From positions 9,548,001 to 9,612,000 of the forward strand of contig JAGUCH010000004.1 in assembly GCA_019096065.1 (NCBI GenBank): 64,000 nt of DNA. The letters run 5' to 3'. This DNA is from Paracyclopina nana (lineage: Eukaryota > Arthropoda > Copepoda > Cyclopoida > Cyclopettidae). A program made the translations under genes and the position numbers. Shown here piece by piece: positions 1-11,220 of the stretch (positions are counted from its first letter, which is position 1; every line of letters starts with the position of its first letter). The notes under the pieces are model-generated. The model was not told the origin of the DNA. It saw nothing but the letters and a program-made list of their open reading frames with translations, and did not search any database.

Positions 1-61
1 ACTGCTTCCTCTTTTAAACAGCAATAACATGAATGCTTAAAAATATGCTTTTTTTTAAAAA

Positions 62-795
62 AAAAAAAATTGCCAAATTTGCATTGTTATTCCCCAAAAC
101 TGAACTTTTCAAATTGAACCAGGATAAACCCACAGAAGTGGCCAAATAAGTCAATTGTTGCATATTACCCCGCACAGTGGATTATTTGGGCACGTTTTTC
201 AGTCAAATTGCTAACTAAGCTTCTCATTTAAAATCATAATTTTTGGCATGCTTGAAAAGTAGATGAGCGGGGCCTCGCCCTAAAATAAAGTACAAAGAGG
301 CGCGCAAGTAAACTTACACAACTGAATTTCTTCTACGCGTTAAAACTTGCCGTCAATGTACTTTTGTTGTTGTTTTTTCAATCGACACAGTGGATTATTT
401 CCCGATTTGGACGCGCACAAAAAACTCTAAAGCTTAATTAAAAACATCCACAGAAATTCCGCTAAAACTGAAAACATTTAAATTTGGAAAGGGCAAAAAT
501 ATGAGGGAAAAATAGTCCACTGTGCGTGCTGCTGCTGCACTGTGGACTATTTGGCCGCGCACATTTAAAAAAAATTAAAAATGCATTTTTTATTTTTTGA
601 AAAATCGCATAATAATGTAAATATTCTTTAGAAATGGGTATGAGCGCCCAAATAATCCACTGTGCAGGGTAATAACGGAGTTATGCAACAATGAAATTAT
701 TTTGCCACTCTTCTGGGTTTATCCAGGTTCGACTTGAAAGGTTCAGTTTTGGGGAATAACAAAGCAAATTTGGCGAATTTGCAAATTTTTGCCGC
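62..795. repeat. Large inverted-repeat element with CACAGTGG motifs
   Basis: The left arm (about 66-200) and right arm (about 640-785) are reverse complements with scattered mismatches; both contain TTATTCCCCAAAACTGAAC, a GGATAAACCCA block and CACAGTGGATTATTTGGGC. The core holds further CACAGTGGAYTATTT motifs in both orientations (near 388, 520 and 538), so the element is a nested palindrome. No coding capacity is seen. It is most likely a non-autonomous DNA transposon or foldback element; the superfamily is uncertain because clean target duplications were not found. Confidence 0.7.
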
Positions 796-2606
796 TCACT
801 GGAAATTCAGCAACTCTAAAAAAATTTAAATTTTTTGTGGGCAAAATGATGGAAATTTCCATCAATGCATGTATGTAGTAAATAAACTTGTATCGAGCCA
901 TTTGACGACATTTTGCCTTTAGGTGAAAAATTTATTTTTTTGGCATTTGCATCATAGCAAAACAAATAATCAAGTTATGGCAGCCAAATGGTAATTGGAA
1001 ATTTTCCTTTTCAGTGTCCAAAACTGAAATTCAAATTCATCAATGAAAATGTCCATTAAGATGTATATTTTTTATAAGCGTAAACTTTTAACAACTGTCA
1101 TAACTTTTTAAAAATACAAATAATATTTTTTATGAAAAATAAAGTAATGGTTGCTTGGGATTATTCAATGTATTCCTTTCGCCTTGGGAAATGCCGATTC
1201 TTGATAATTGTGACCTGTGGAATTCACGATTCGTAGAAACCTGTTGTTACTTCAACGACATCAACAAGCTGACATTGACGACCAAGCTAAAAATAGAACT
1301 TTCACAAATCTAATTTTATTCGAAATTATGATATTAACAATAAAGTTTGATTAAAACACTTATTAACGTACTTTTATAACAAATCAGTACATTTCATTTT
1401 ATCAATTTATTTTTTTGACATTTCCTTTATTTCAAAACAAATATCAAAGTAATGGACAACAAATGGTAATTATCAATTCTCCTTTTCAGTGGCCCAAACT
1501 GAAATTTGATTTCAGTTTTATACAAAGTTGCTTATAAAACCAAAGAAGGAAATGAAGGATGTTGATTCTTAATTACCTAACTGTTTTGCGGGCAAAAGCA
1601 AAGTTTGCCAAATGACAACATGCAAAACTACAAGGTGATTTAGCAGACAAAAATTACACATATAACAGACAGCCGAACAAAAAACCTGATTTATCAAAAA
1701 AATCAGCTGATTAATTTGTAAACATTTTTTTTGTCTAAATTCTGCTGATTACTAAGGAAATAAACAATTAATTTCAAGACAGCTGATTGATTTGTCAACA
1801 AACAGCTGATTGATGATGATGAGTCAGCTGATTTTTTCCTAAATCAGCTGATTCCTCAACAGCTTTTTGGGTTGTCATCCAAAAGCCAATTTTGAAAAAG
1901 CTGAATTATTTTTGTCAACAAACAGCTGACTGAAAAATTGTCTCATAAAAAGTCATAAATGTCTCATAAACTTTTCCAAGAAGTTAAAAATTAAATTGTT
2001 TGCAAAAGCTTGCTGAAAAGGAATAAAGTAAAAAAAGAGGATCACCTTTGAGACAAAAGTGGTCTGATAAAATCACAAGTTGATGAACTAAAAACTAGTT
2101 TGAGCCTCAAGGAAAACTAAGAGTCGAAAATAGATTTATACCATTAAAAATAGAGCTGAATGTTAATAATGCCAATAATCATTAATCACTCATTTTAAAA
2201 ACTGAATTAAATCTTCAAAATACAGCAAATTAATACTAAAAGGTAATACCCCTCAAAATGTTCCTGTATTTAATATATATATGAAGATATTTCAACATAA
2301 TATTGTTTTCGATATCTCTTAAATATATTTCCTTAAAATACTGAAGGATTATTATTTCTCAAAATATTTTTAATAACATTATTCATAAAACTGCTGGGTT
2401 CAATTTTTAAATGCATTAATAAATATTATTAGTAGCAGTATGCCTTAAAATATTCCTTTATAACATTGTTAGTAATATCTCTTGAAATATTCCTGCTTAA
2501 TATTGATGGGAATATGTTTAATAATACTTTTGTGCAATAATGTTTGTAATATTTCTTGAAATATTTGTTTACAATATTCAATTGTAGCGTCAACTGTCCT
2601 AAGATA
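796..2606. other. AT-rich non-coding stretch
   Basis: No credible gene is seen. Six CAGCTG E-box cores, mostly within CAGCTGATT, cluster at about 1700-1930. From about 2220 to 2600 the sequence is made of loosely repeated AATATT-rich phrases. The short open frames here are chance products of AT-rich sequence. Confidence 0.5.
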
Positions 2607-2789
2607 TTATTCGACATCTTCCATCGGAATCCAACCCCAGGCGATTATCGATATTCTTCCATTGGGCTCATCTTTGATTTGGTGATTTGGTGGCAATTGA
2701 GGGATTCCGTGGCGCCACAAAATGTTCACATCTTTGCCAAAAGTGTACAAAGCCCCGTTGGGCTGTGGCATTGAGATGATTGTTTTGGT
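2607..2789 (-). CDS. Terminal exon of AlkB-like 2OG-Fe(II) oxygenase (partial or remnant)
   Basis: Reading the minus strand from a strong acceptor (TTTCTTTTTCAG, just above 2789), 60 codons run in frame to TAA at 2607-2609. The peptide has the signature of the C-terminal half of an AlkB-type jelly-roll dioxygenase: LYTFGKDVN, then WRHGIP (the second iron-binding His), then GRISIIAWGW, whose Arg would contact 2-oxoglutarate. AlkB enzymes demethylate nucleic acids or proteins with Fe(II) and 2-oxoglutarate. The first iron-binding HxD motif would lie in an upstream exon, and no plausible exon was seen just upstream (2800-2900). It is either the last exon of a gene with distant exons or an exon left by duplication. 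It is too short to show up as a long ATG-started frame. Confidence 0.55.
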   Translation of the reverse strand, partial: TKTIISMPQPNGALYTFGKDVNILWRHGIPQLPPNHQIKDEPNGRISIIAWGWIPMEDVE

Positions 2790-2904
2790 CTGAAAAAGAA
2801 ACGAAAACTCGAATCCGGATTCAACTGGCTTTGGATGACCTCAGGGCGAAATTCAAATACGTCTCACAATTGACCTTACAACTATTTAAAAACTATTTCT
2901 TTAC

Positions 2905-3360
2905 ACTTGAATTTTGCTTTTTTGACAGACTTTGACATTTTCCCAGCTTTTTTATAACTGACTTGAATTTTTGACAATGATCGAGCTTTTCTTTGACAAT
3001 TTTTAAGCTTATTTGACAATCATCGAGCTTTTGATCAAAGTCAAATTTTTTTGACAGCATCAAGATTTTTTTTGACAAACTTGACGATTTTTTGCTTTTA
3101 TGACATTTTGGCAACATTCAAGCTCTTTTTGACAATATTTAAAGTATTTGACAAACTTTGAAGCATTATTGCCAAAGTCATTTTTCAGATTTGACAAGTT
3201 TAAGAAGACTCTTTTTTTAGCAATTTAAAGCTGCTTTTTTGACAAATTATGTCATCTTGGCAACTTTTGACAATTTTTTTTTTTTTGACATTTTTAAGCT
3301 TTTTGACAATATTTATGCCTTTTTGACAATTTTCAAGCTTTTTTGACAATTTTTCTTCGT
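2905..3360. repeat. Degenerate minisatellite, TTTGACAATTTT-AAGCTT units
   Basis: Imperfect units of about 15-25 bp built from TTTTGACAATTTT and AAGCTTTTT repeat in tandem. Read on the minus strand they give lysine-rich low-complexity peptide, which explains the long frames there. Confidence 0.65.
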
Positions 3361-3643
3361 TTTCAGATGAAAGTCTCATTTTATAATCGCCATAGCTGAT
3401 TTTTTGCATCAAAATGAGCCAAGCCCCCAAAAAATTGAGGGGATAAAATGCTGCGCAGTTGCATTGAATCCTCACATAATCAGCCAAAATATCCCAAAAA
3501 AGGTGGATTTCCAAAATCAAAAATAACAAGCAAGCCAACAAATGAATAACTTCAAATATTTCAAATTCCAAGAAGGTAAAAAGTAAATAAATCAAAATGA
3601 CACTGTCAAAGGACAACAGAAAAAAGACCTTCATTTTAATCAA
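3200..3643 (-). CDS. Hypothetical small membrane-protein ORF (weak)
   Basis: An uninterrupted frame of about 147 codons from an ATG. The first 90 residues are strongly hydrophobic, with two or three stretches long enough to span a membrane (FFLLSFDSVILIYLLFTFL; VIHLLACLLFLILEIHLFW; NFLGAWLILM) and a small Cys pair (CNC). The last 50 residues are lysine-rich and come from the minisatellite, so the natural end is doubtful. No family was recognised. It may be an exon of a multi-pass receptor or a chance frame in AT-rich DNA. Confidence 0.2.
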   Translation of the reverse strand: MIKMKVFFLLSFDSVILIYLLFTFLEFEIFEVIHLLACLLFLILEIHLFWDILADYVRIQCNCAAFYPLNFLGAWLILMQKISYGDYKMRLSSENEEKLSKKLENCQKGINIVKKLKNVKKKKIVKSCQDDIICQKSSFKLLKKESS

Positions 3644-3849
3644 AACAACTATTTTCTAAATAGTTATTCAACTAATAATAATAAATAAAAACTAGAATTG
3701 TAACGGTTTATTTAGTTTGGTCAGAACAAATAGAATCTGGAGCATCTATGATTTAATGCAAGTTAAAGGGAAATTTCAAATGTATCTCCTCATTTCCATG
3801 GAATCTTTTAAAATGCTACGGAAAATCATATTAACTTATTTTGAAAGGG

Positions 3850-4200
3850 TAAGATTAGCTAGAATTGTCGGATTCTCCAAGTCACAACAACGACACTCCA
3901 GCTCAACCAGTTCTGGATTCAGGTGGCTGGATAAAACCGATTATAAAATTGTATTTGAAAGTTTCGTATTTCTTTTCCTCATGTTGTAATTCAATGATTC
4001 GACATGGGAAAATTCCATCTCAAAGTTTGCAGCTTATCTCAAACAAGAAAAGCCAATTTATGTAAATTCCACAAAAAGTGCATTGTGCCATGTTTGTCTA
4101 AATATACTTGATTTGACGTTTTGTTGTCTTTATTTCCTCGTATCTATTTATATATTCATAAGAGGAAAGTTAAGAAATACAATGTGCCAAAAAGGTTAGA
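3850..4200. repeat. 3' flank of RCC1-RING copy 1, duplicated at 7375-7700
   Basis: The stretch around 3860-3980 (AACAACGACACTCCAGCTCAACC and following) recurs at about 7430-7540 in the same orientation. Both stretches lie just 3' of an RCC1-RING gene on the minus strand, so they are paralogous downstream flanks. No gene was recognised in them. Confidence 0.6.
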
Positions 4201-4214
4201 AACTAACCCTGCCT

Positions 4215-6660
4215 TTATGAATGTAGCTGCATAGTCATGACAACCTGCTTACGGCAGAAAGGGCAGCCCATTGGCCTATTTGCAGCATCATTTGATTCAT
4301 TGGCGAATGTTTTGGCACAGGTTTCGCAGAAGCCAGAGTGACCGCATGGAACTAAAGCCCATGGCTTCCCATTAAGGCTTTCATAGCATATTTTGCACTC
4401 AGTTGCCTCCACGGCATTTTGGGTAACACTGAGCTGGAGTTGCAATAACTGTACTTGCTCCATTAGCTCATCGCATTGGGAGCAGCAAGTTGTTGAAGAC
4501 CTGAAAATAAAGCAAAGGGCCATGAAAAGGCATTGGCCAGACAACCAGCTCAAAGAAATCCCAAAATCCTACAATAGCCTAATGAACAAGAGTGAACAAG
4601 AGAAACTCTGCTCATCATGAGCTTTGCTAGCCTCACTCAACTCATCACCTCACTTGACATTTTTTAAATGAAACAAGCAGTGCCAGATAACAGAAATTTT
4701 CCTCAAATCAGACGCTCCATTTCATTTCATGAAAAAAACTGGCAGCACTGGTTTTTGGACTTAGAAAACGCCTTTTAAAGAAAACTGGGTAAAAATTAGT
4801 CAAAATAATACTTTTCCTCTAGCTTTAAGCATGAGTCATTTTCCGTGTCAAATGAAATTTTGGGCAGTGGCCAGACCGAAATTGGCTCACCTGCAACCAA
4901 GCAAGACAAGTGCAACAATGAAACAAAGAAATCCCAAAACTTTGCACACTCGCCTTAAAAAAGTTGCTAATATGCAAACATTAGTTATTGGAACTGGGAG
5001 ACTAGTCTTGCCAAAACTAGGCTAAGCAAAGGCTAAAATGCATTTGTCAAAACTGAGAATTTTGTTTAAGCAATTCTGCATGTTATGCAATTTTTGCTCC
5101 TGCCTCAAAAAAGTTGCCAAAATATATATGCTAGTTTCCATTTGTTATTGGAACTAGGAATAGTCTTGAATAGTCTTGGCTTGTGTTTTCACTATCTTTT
5201 GGGATTTCTCTGTATAAATGTTGCACTTGCCCTGCTTGTTTGGGGCTAGCCAATTTCGGAAATTCTGTGTGCTGGATATCTGGCCACTGCCACTTTGTGC
5301 TACTTCTATGCTTCTAGGAAAACGCAAAATTCTTAACAAGGACAGAAAAACTGAAATTCATGCTGCTTAGAGCCAACTGAGTACCCCCAAAAATTGAACC
5401 CAGAGCCAAAAATTAAATCAACTGAAATGGGAAATTGTCAACAAACTTGAGTGAATTTTCAATGACCTTAGAAAAAGAAACTGAAGCCTGAAAAACGACA
5501 TTTACCTTGGTTGGCTTTCACTTGTGCCACTAGAAGTGAACCTGATTGCCCTGAGACGGAAAGACAATCCTTCTCTTGAATGGAAGTAGAAAGCCTCTGG
5601 AAGACTCTTGTACTGAGTTACAGTTGGTGTGAGGATCTTTCCTTCTTTGCACCAGCCCCAAACATAGGTTTGGTTGCATTCATTGAGAGCAGCTGACATC
5701 CATGAAGCCCAATTTGTCTCAATTGCAGTGAATCTTGTATTTTTGTCACCAATCCTTGTTGGCACTGCAGAATTTTCTGTACTTCCATTGCCCAACTGTC
5801 CATAATCATTCCTTCCCCAACTATAAAGGTGTCCCATATCTGACAAGGCCAGCACATGATCCCAGCCACAGCTCACTGAGACAATTTTGGTTTGTCTCAG
5901 TGCTTTGATGATTGTAGGAGTGGATTGATTCTCATTGTTTCCATGACCAAGCTGGCCATAATCTGAATATCCAAATGATAGAATTCTGCCATCATTCAGG
6001 AGAATGATTGAGAACTGTCCTCCACAAGATATCTGTTGTGCATGACACCCTCCAGGCACCAAGTGTTCAAACTGGATCTTTTTGGGGACTTCATTGGAAT
6101 CATTTTGGGAATCATCCCCAAGTTGGCCTTTCACATTCCATCCCCAAGCAAAGACTTCACCCGAGTCTGTGAGAGCCAAGCTGCAAAAATAAACATCATT
6201 GCAACCAAATGCAAATGAACACATTTTATAAAAGGACTATTTACCTATGATAAGAACCACAAGCAATGGAGGTTACCATTTTGCCTCTCAGTGGACCTTC
6301 GATTGGCATTGGAATCAATCCGTGATTTGTGGTTTTACGACCTAGTTGTCCTTTGTCATTTTCACCCCATGAATAGATGGTTCCATCTTGTGTCAGGGCC
6401 AATGCAAATCGAAGTCCAAAACTGATCTCGACCACTTGTTTGTGGCTCAGAGCGGGGACTTTTCTTGCTCCAAGTTGGCCACGTACATTTGGTCCCAATT
6501 CGTACATTTGGTCTTCATTTGTGAGAATCATGGCCTCTTCATCTTGAATTCTAAAGTTTTCATAGCTTCTGAAAACCCAAGCTGATTTCACTTTGGCCAA
6601 TAAGTCCGGTTCGATGTTGGCAAAAACAGGCCAGGATTTCAGCTCTAATGGACTTTGCAT
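4215..6660 (-). CDS. RCC1-repeat/RING-finger protein, copy 1 (intact)
   Basis: Three exons on the minus strand: 6660-6245, 6180-5506 and 4500-4215. Joints are CATAG|gtaa to ttgcag|CTTGG and CCAAG|gtaa to ttttcag|GTCTTC; frame is kept throughout and the product is about 458 aa. Exons 1-2 encode RCC1 propeller repeats (ALTDSGEVFAWG, HVLALSDMGHLYSWG type blades) ending in YVWGWCKEG. Exon 3 encodes a short heptad-rich segment (LMEQVQLLQLQL) and a C3HC4 RING (CKIC, CGH, CETC, CPFC), as in IAP/MDM2-type E3 ligases. The propeller resembles the N-terminal half of RCBTB proteins, but a RING stands where those carry BTB domains. The inferred role is ubiquitin E3 ligase with propeller-mediated substrate binding. 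Intron 2 is about 1 kb. The exon 1 sequence is somewhat diverged from the other copies. Confidence 0.85.
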
Positions 6661-6933
6661 CCTGGAATATTCTCATTTTTCATTAAAGAACAACTTGAAA
6701 GACGAAGTGCAAACACTAGTGCTAGGAAACAACTGTTAGCTGTTGATTTAATCAGCTGATGCATAGCTCTAAATGAGAACTAAAGGCGGGAATATTCAAA
6801 TAGAGTAGCGAGAAATTTCAGTCAATTTTAAGAAAATCCTGGAATTTTGATAAAATCCGTCAATCTTCATAAAATCTGAATTAATTTTAAAAGCGATTTT
6901 TTAAAAGACAAACAATGTCAGAAAATTATTTAC

Positions 6934-7363
6934 CTTGGTTGGCTTTCACTTGTGCCACAACAAGTGATACTGATTGCCTTGGGATACATTGACCAGTCTT
7001 CTCTTGAATGGAAGTAGAAAACCTCTGGAAGACTCTTGTACTGAGTTTCAGTTGGTGTGCGGATCTTTCCTTTGCACCTGCCCCAAACATAGGTTTGGTT
7101 GGATTCACTGAGAGCACCTGACATAAATGAAGACCAATTTGCCACAATTGCAGTGAATCTTGTATTTTTGTCACCAATCCTTGTTGGCACTGACGATTCA
7201 TCTCTGCTTCCATTGCCCAATTGTCCATAACCATTCCATCCCCAACTATAAAGGTGTCCCATATCTGACAAGGCCAGCACATGTTCTCTGCCACAACAGA
7301 TTGAGACTATTTTCATCCCTATCAGAGCTTTGATGATTGTAGGAGTGGACTGTTTATTTATAA
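6934..7363 (-). pseudogene. Orphan fragment of RCC1-RING exon 2
   Basis: It matches the second half of exon 2 of the RCC1-RING genes, from the NQSTPTIIKAL segment through SQPR, and keeps the splice donor (gtaa, 6933-6930). It lacks the first half of exon 2, exon 1 and its own RING exon. It lies between the RING exon of copy 2 and exon 1 of copy 1, with duplicated 3' flank on its upstream side. The frame is still open and similar to the functional copies, which suggests a fairly recent partial duplication. It is not expected to yield a working protein. Confidence 0.75.
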
Positions 7364-8170
7364 GTTTTGCTTGCATATGTCACCTAGCTATGCAGTCGCG
7401 GCCAAGATGGCTAGATTTGTTGGATTCTCCAAATGACAACAACGACACTCCAGCTCAACCAGTTCCGGATCCAGGTGACTGAAATAAACCGATCATGCAA
7501 TTGTATTTGAAAGTTTCGAATTTCTTTTCTGATGAAGAACTTGCTCCTACGAAATAAGTCAGATCTTAGTAAGGTCATTGGTGAACAAATTCAGCCCTCA
7601 GACCTTTCGTAAAATGATTTGTGACATAATATCAATTTATTTATTAAGAATAATTTAATGCAATTGGCGTATTTCCAATAAACTTTGCAGGAGTTTTGTA
7701 TTTTTTCAAAGTGTAGCATCTTTATTCATTTTTGAATTTTCATAAGAGGAAAGTTGCGGAATGCAATGTGCCAAAAAGGTTAGAAACTAACCCTGACTTC
7801 ATGCATGTAGCTGCATAGTCATGATGGCCTTCTTGCGACAGAAAGGGCAGCCCATTGGCCTACTTCCAGCACCATTTGATTCATTAGCGAATGTTTTGGC
7901 ACAGGTTTCGCAGAAGCCAGAGTGACCGCATGGAGCTAAAACCCATGGCTTCCCATTATGGCTCTCATAGCAAATTTTGCACTCAGTTGCCTCCACGACA
8001 TTTTCGGTAGTACTGAGTTGGAGTTGCAATAACTGTACTTGCTCCATTAGCTCATCGCATTGGGAGCAGCAAGTTGTTGAAGACCTGAAAATAAAGCAAA
8101 GGGTGATAAATAGGCAGTAGCCAGACAACCAGCTCAAAGAAATCCCAAAATCCTTGAATATAGCCTTATT

Positions 8171-8564
8171 AGGGCGGTCTCATATTCATCAATTGGGCAA
8201 GGTAGGTGGACTAACCTTCCCACCTACCTAGGGTAGGTAGGTGAGGGTAGGCAGGTGAGGGTAGGCAGGTGAGGGTAGGCAGGTGAGGGTAGGCAGGTGG
8301 GTAGGTGGGTAACCTAGTAGCTTAGTGAAACAGTTAGTATGCAGGCAAGTTAAGTCAATTTGACTCAGAAATCACGAGTGGACATTTTGAGCAGTAGCAG
8401 CTTTTTGTTACGCTTAAAAAATGACTTAACTTGCCTGCACTAACTGGTTCACTAAGTTACCAGGTTACCCACCTACCCACCTGCCTACCCTCACCTACCT
8501 ACCCTAGGTAGGTGGGAAGGTGAGTCCACCTACCTTGCCCAATTGATGAATATGAGACCGCCCT
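8171..8564. mobile_element. Palindromic MITE with GTAGGCAGGTGAGG tandem units
   Basis: The arms are long and nearly perfect inverted repeats starting with GGGCGGTCTCATATTCATC. The left arm contains tandem copies of a 14-bp unit GGGTAGGCAGGTGA; the right arm has fewer, so the arms differ in length. Flanks read TATTA on both sides if the element begins at GGGCGG, giving a possible 5-bp target duplication (or ATT, because the border is ambiguous). It lies in intron 2 of RCC1-RING copy 2. Confidence 0.75.
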
Positions 8565-10035
8565 ATTAACAAGAGAACCTCAGCTTATCATGAGCTTTGC
8601 TAGGTGTGTCTGCCAAACTGCAAATCCACCTAAACGCAATCCAGCTAAACGCAGTCCACCAAATCGCAGTCAACAGCAATACACAGACATTATTTGTGAA
8701 CAGAAAAAGAAGTGATATTAATTTTAATGGTTTCTACAAAATCATACAATATAAAGTCTGACTGGCCAAGCAAGGCAAGTGCAACAATGAAACAAAGAAA
8801 TCCCAAAACTTTGCACACTTGCCTAAAAAAGTTGCTAATATGCTATCATTTGTTATTGGAACTGGGAGACTAGTCTTGTCAAAACTAGGATAAGCAAAGG
8901 CCAAAATGTCAAAACTGCGAATTTTGTTCGAGCAATTCTGCATGTTATGCAATTTTTGCTCCTGCCTCAAAAAAGTTGCCAAAATATACTATATGCTAGT
9001 TTCCATTTGTTATTGAAACTAGGAGACCATAGTGATTCTTTGCCTTGTCTTGGCTTGTGTTTTCACTATCTTTTGGGATTTCTCTGTTTAAATGTTGCAC
9101 TTGCCCTGCTTGGTTTGGGGCTAGCCAATTTCGGAAATTCTGTGCGCTGGATATCTGGCCACTGCCGCTTTGTGCTACTTCTATGCTTCTAGGAAATCCA
9201 TGCTGCTTAGAGCCAACTGAGTACCCCCAAAAAATTGAACCCAGACTTAAAGTAAATTGACTGAAATGGGAAATTGTCAGCAAACTTGAGTGAATGTTCT
9301 ATGTCACTTGAAAAAGAAATTGAAGCCTGAAAAAAGACATTTACCTTGGTTGGCTTTCACTTTTGCCACTAGAAGTGAACCTGATTGCCCTGGGACACAT
9401 TGAATCTTCTATACTTAAATTGAAGTAGAAAGCCTCTAGAAGACTCTTGTCTTGAGTTACAGTTGGTCTGTGGATCCTTCTTCTTTTGCACCATCTACAC
9501 ACATAGGTTTGGTTGGATTCACTGAGAGCAGCTGACATCTCTGAATTCCAATTTGTCTCAATTGCAGTGAATCTTGTATTTTTGTCACCAATCCTTGTTG
9601 GCACTGAGGAATTTTCTGGTCTTCCATTGCCCAATTGTCCATAAAAATTCCATCCCCAACTATAAAGCCATCCCATATCAGACAAGGCCAGCACATGACA
9701 AAGTCCACAGCTCACCGAGACAATTTTGGTTTGTCTCAGTGCTTTGATGAATAGAGGAGTGGACTGATTCTTATTGTTTCCATGACCAAGCTCGCCATGA
9801 AATGAAGATCCAAATGAGAGCAATTGGCCATCATTCAGGAGAATGATTGAGAAATTGTATCCACAAGATATCTGTTGAGCATGACACCCTTCGGGTATCA
9901 AGTGTTCAAACTGGATCTTTTGGGGAACCTTGGCATTACTTTGGGATCCATCCCCAAGTTGGCCCTCTCTATTATCTCCCCAAGCAAAGACTTCACCCGA
10001 GTCTGTGAGAGCCAAGCTGCAATTAAACATCATTG

Positions 10036-10447
10036 CACAATGGATAAAAAGCCATTTTCGCGCTCACAAGAAATTCCGTCTTGTCGCCAAATTCTCATTG
10101 GAAGGGCGAATTTCAACTTCTTATTTGAATGACTTCTAGGCTATCAAAAGTGTTGAAATTAGTAGATATTGGCAAATTAGGATGAAAGCTTGCCTTAAAA
10201 ATTATTTTTTCTTGGATTAAGTCCATTTTTGGAAAAAAAGAAAAGAGCCATTTTTGACTATTTTCAGGCAGCTATAACTTTTGTTTGGAACCGAATGTTA
10301 TCAAAAAAGTAACCAAGACACCGTTTTAGGATAATCAATTGAAATTGGGGCGCGGAATTTCGCTTATGACTATAGGAAAAAGGAAAGCTACTTCAATTTC
10401 GCGACTTTTTCGGGATGAGCGTGAAAGCGGCATTTTTAACCACTGTG
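10036..10447. mobile_element. Transib-like non-autonomous transposon (412 bp)
   Basis: The ends are CACAATGGATAAAAAGCC and, inverted, CACAGTGGTTAAAAATGCC, with the similarity running about 30 bp. The flanking pentamer CATTG is duplicated (10031-10035 and 10448-10452). Paralogous intron 1 copies show the empty site. A CACWATGG-type end with 5-bp duplication is the known signature of Transib, the superfamily related to RAG1. No transposase is encoded. The superfamily assignment is inference from termini only. Confidence 0.65.
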
Positions 10448-10608
10448 CATTGCAAACAAATTGCAAATGAACACATTTTAAGGACTATTTACCTATGATT
10501 AGAACCACAAGCAACAGATTTTACAGTTTTGCCTCTCAGTGGACCTTCAATTGGCATTGGAGTCAATCGATCATTATTGGTTTCACGACCTAATTGTCCA
10601 TGATAATT

Positions 10609-11220
10609 CACATCAACCTGAGGGCTATTGCAACCCAGAAAAAATTGCCCACCCAAAATATATACATATTCTGAAAGCTTATGGTCTGGGGATTCATTTG
10701 GTAGTAATTTTAAAATCCTGGCCTAGCGCTTCCCATAGCATAAAATTTTAAAAAACTTCTAGCCCCGAAAGCATTGACTTGATCGGATTTTGTATGCTAA
10801 TATACCCCCCCTAGAATTGCGAGATCTATATTTCTTTACTTCATACAAAAATTGCTAGGATGCCCAGGAATCGAGATATTGTGGTCTGATCATCCACTGA
10901 TAAACTCATGCCATTTGACAAAGAAGAAACCTACCACCACTGTATCTCGATACCAGGGCATTCTAGCAATTTTCTTATGAAATAAAGAAATATAGATCTT
11001 GCAATTTTATTGGGGGTATATTAACAGGAAAAATACGACCAAGCCAATATTTTCGACGCTAGAAGTTTTTTAAAATTTTATGTTATGGGAAGCGCTAGGC
11101 CAGGATTTTAAAATTACTACCAAACGTGCAAACTAACCCCCAGTGCATAAGCTTTCAGAATATGTACATATTTTAGGTGGGCAATTTTTTCTGGGTTACA
11201 ATAGCCCTCAGGCTGATGTG
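10609..11220. mobile_element. MITE inserted in RCC1-RING exon 1 (612 bp)
   Basis: Terminal inverted repeats of about 150 bp begin CACATCAACCTGAGGGCTAT on the left and match the right end (GATGTG at 11220) with few changes. TAATT flanks both sides, with one extra T at the right border. The paralogous coding sequence (GYN-YHGQLG region) shows the uninterrupted site. The interior has a second palindrome around TATCTCGAT. No ORF is present. A half copy of the same element lies at 59185-59520. Confidence 0.8.

Noticed and set aside
3717..4065. Short frames containing NNDTPAQPVLDSGG
   Set aside because: The sequence recurs at 7430-7540 with frame changes, so it is duplicated flank; no family recognised.
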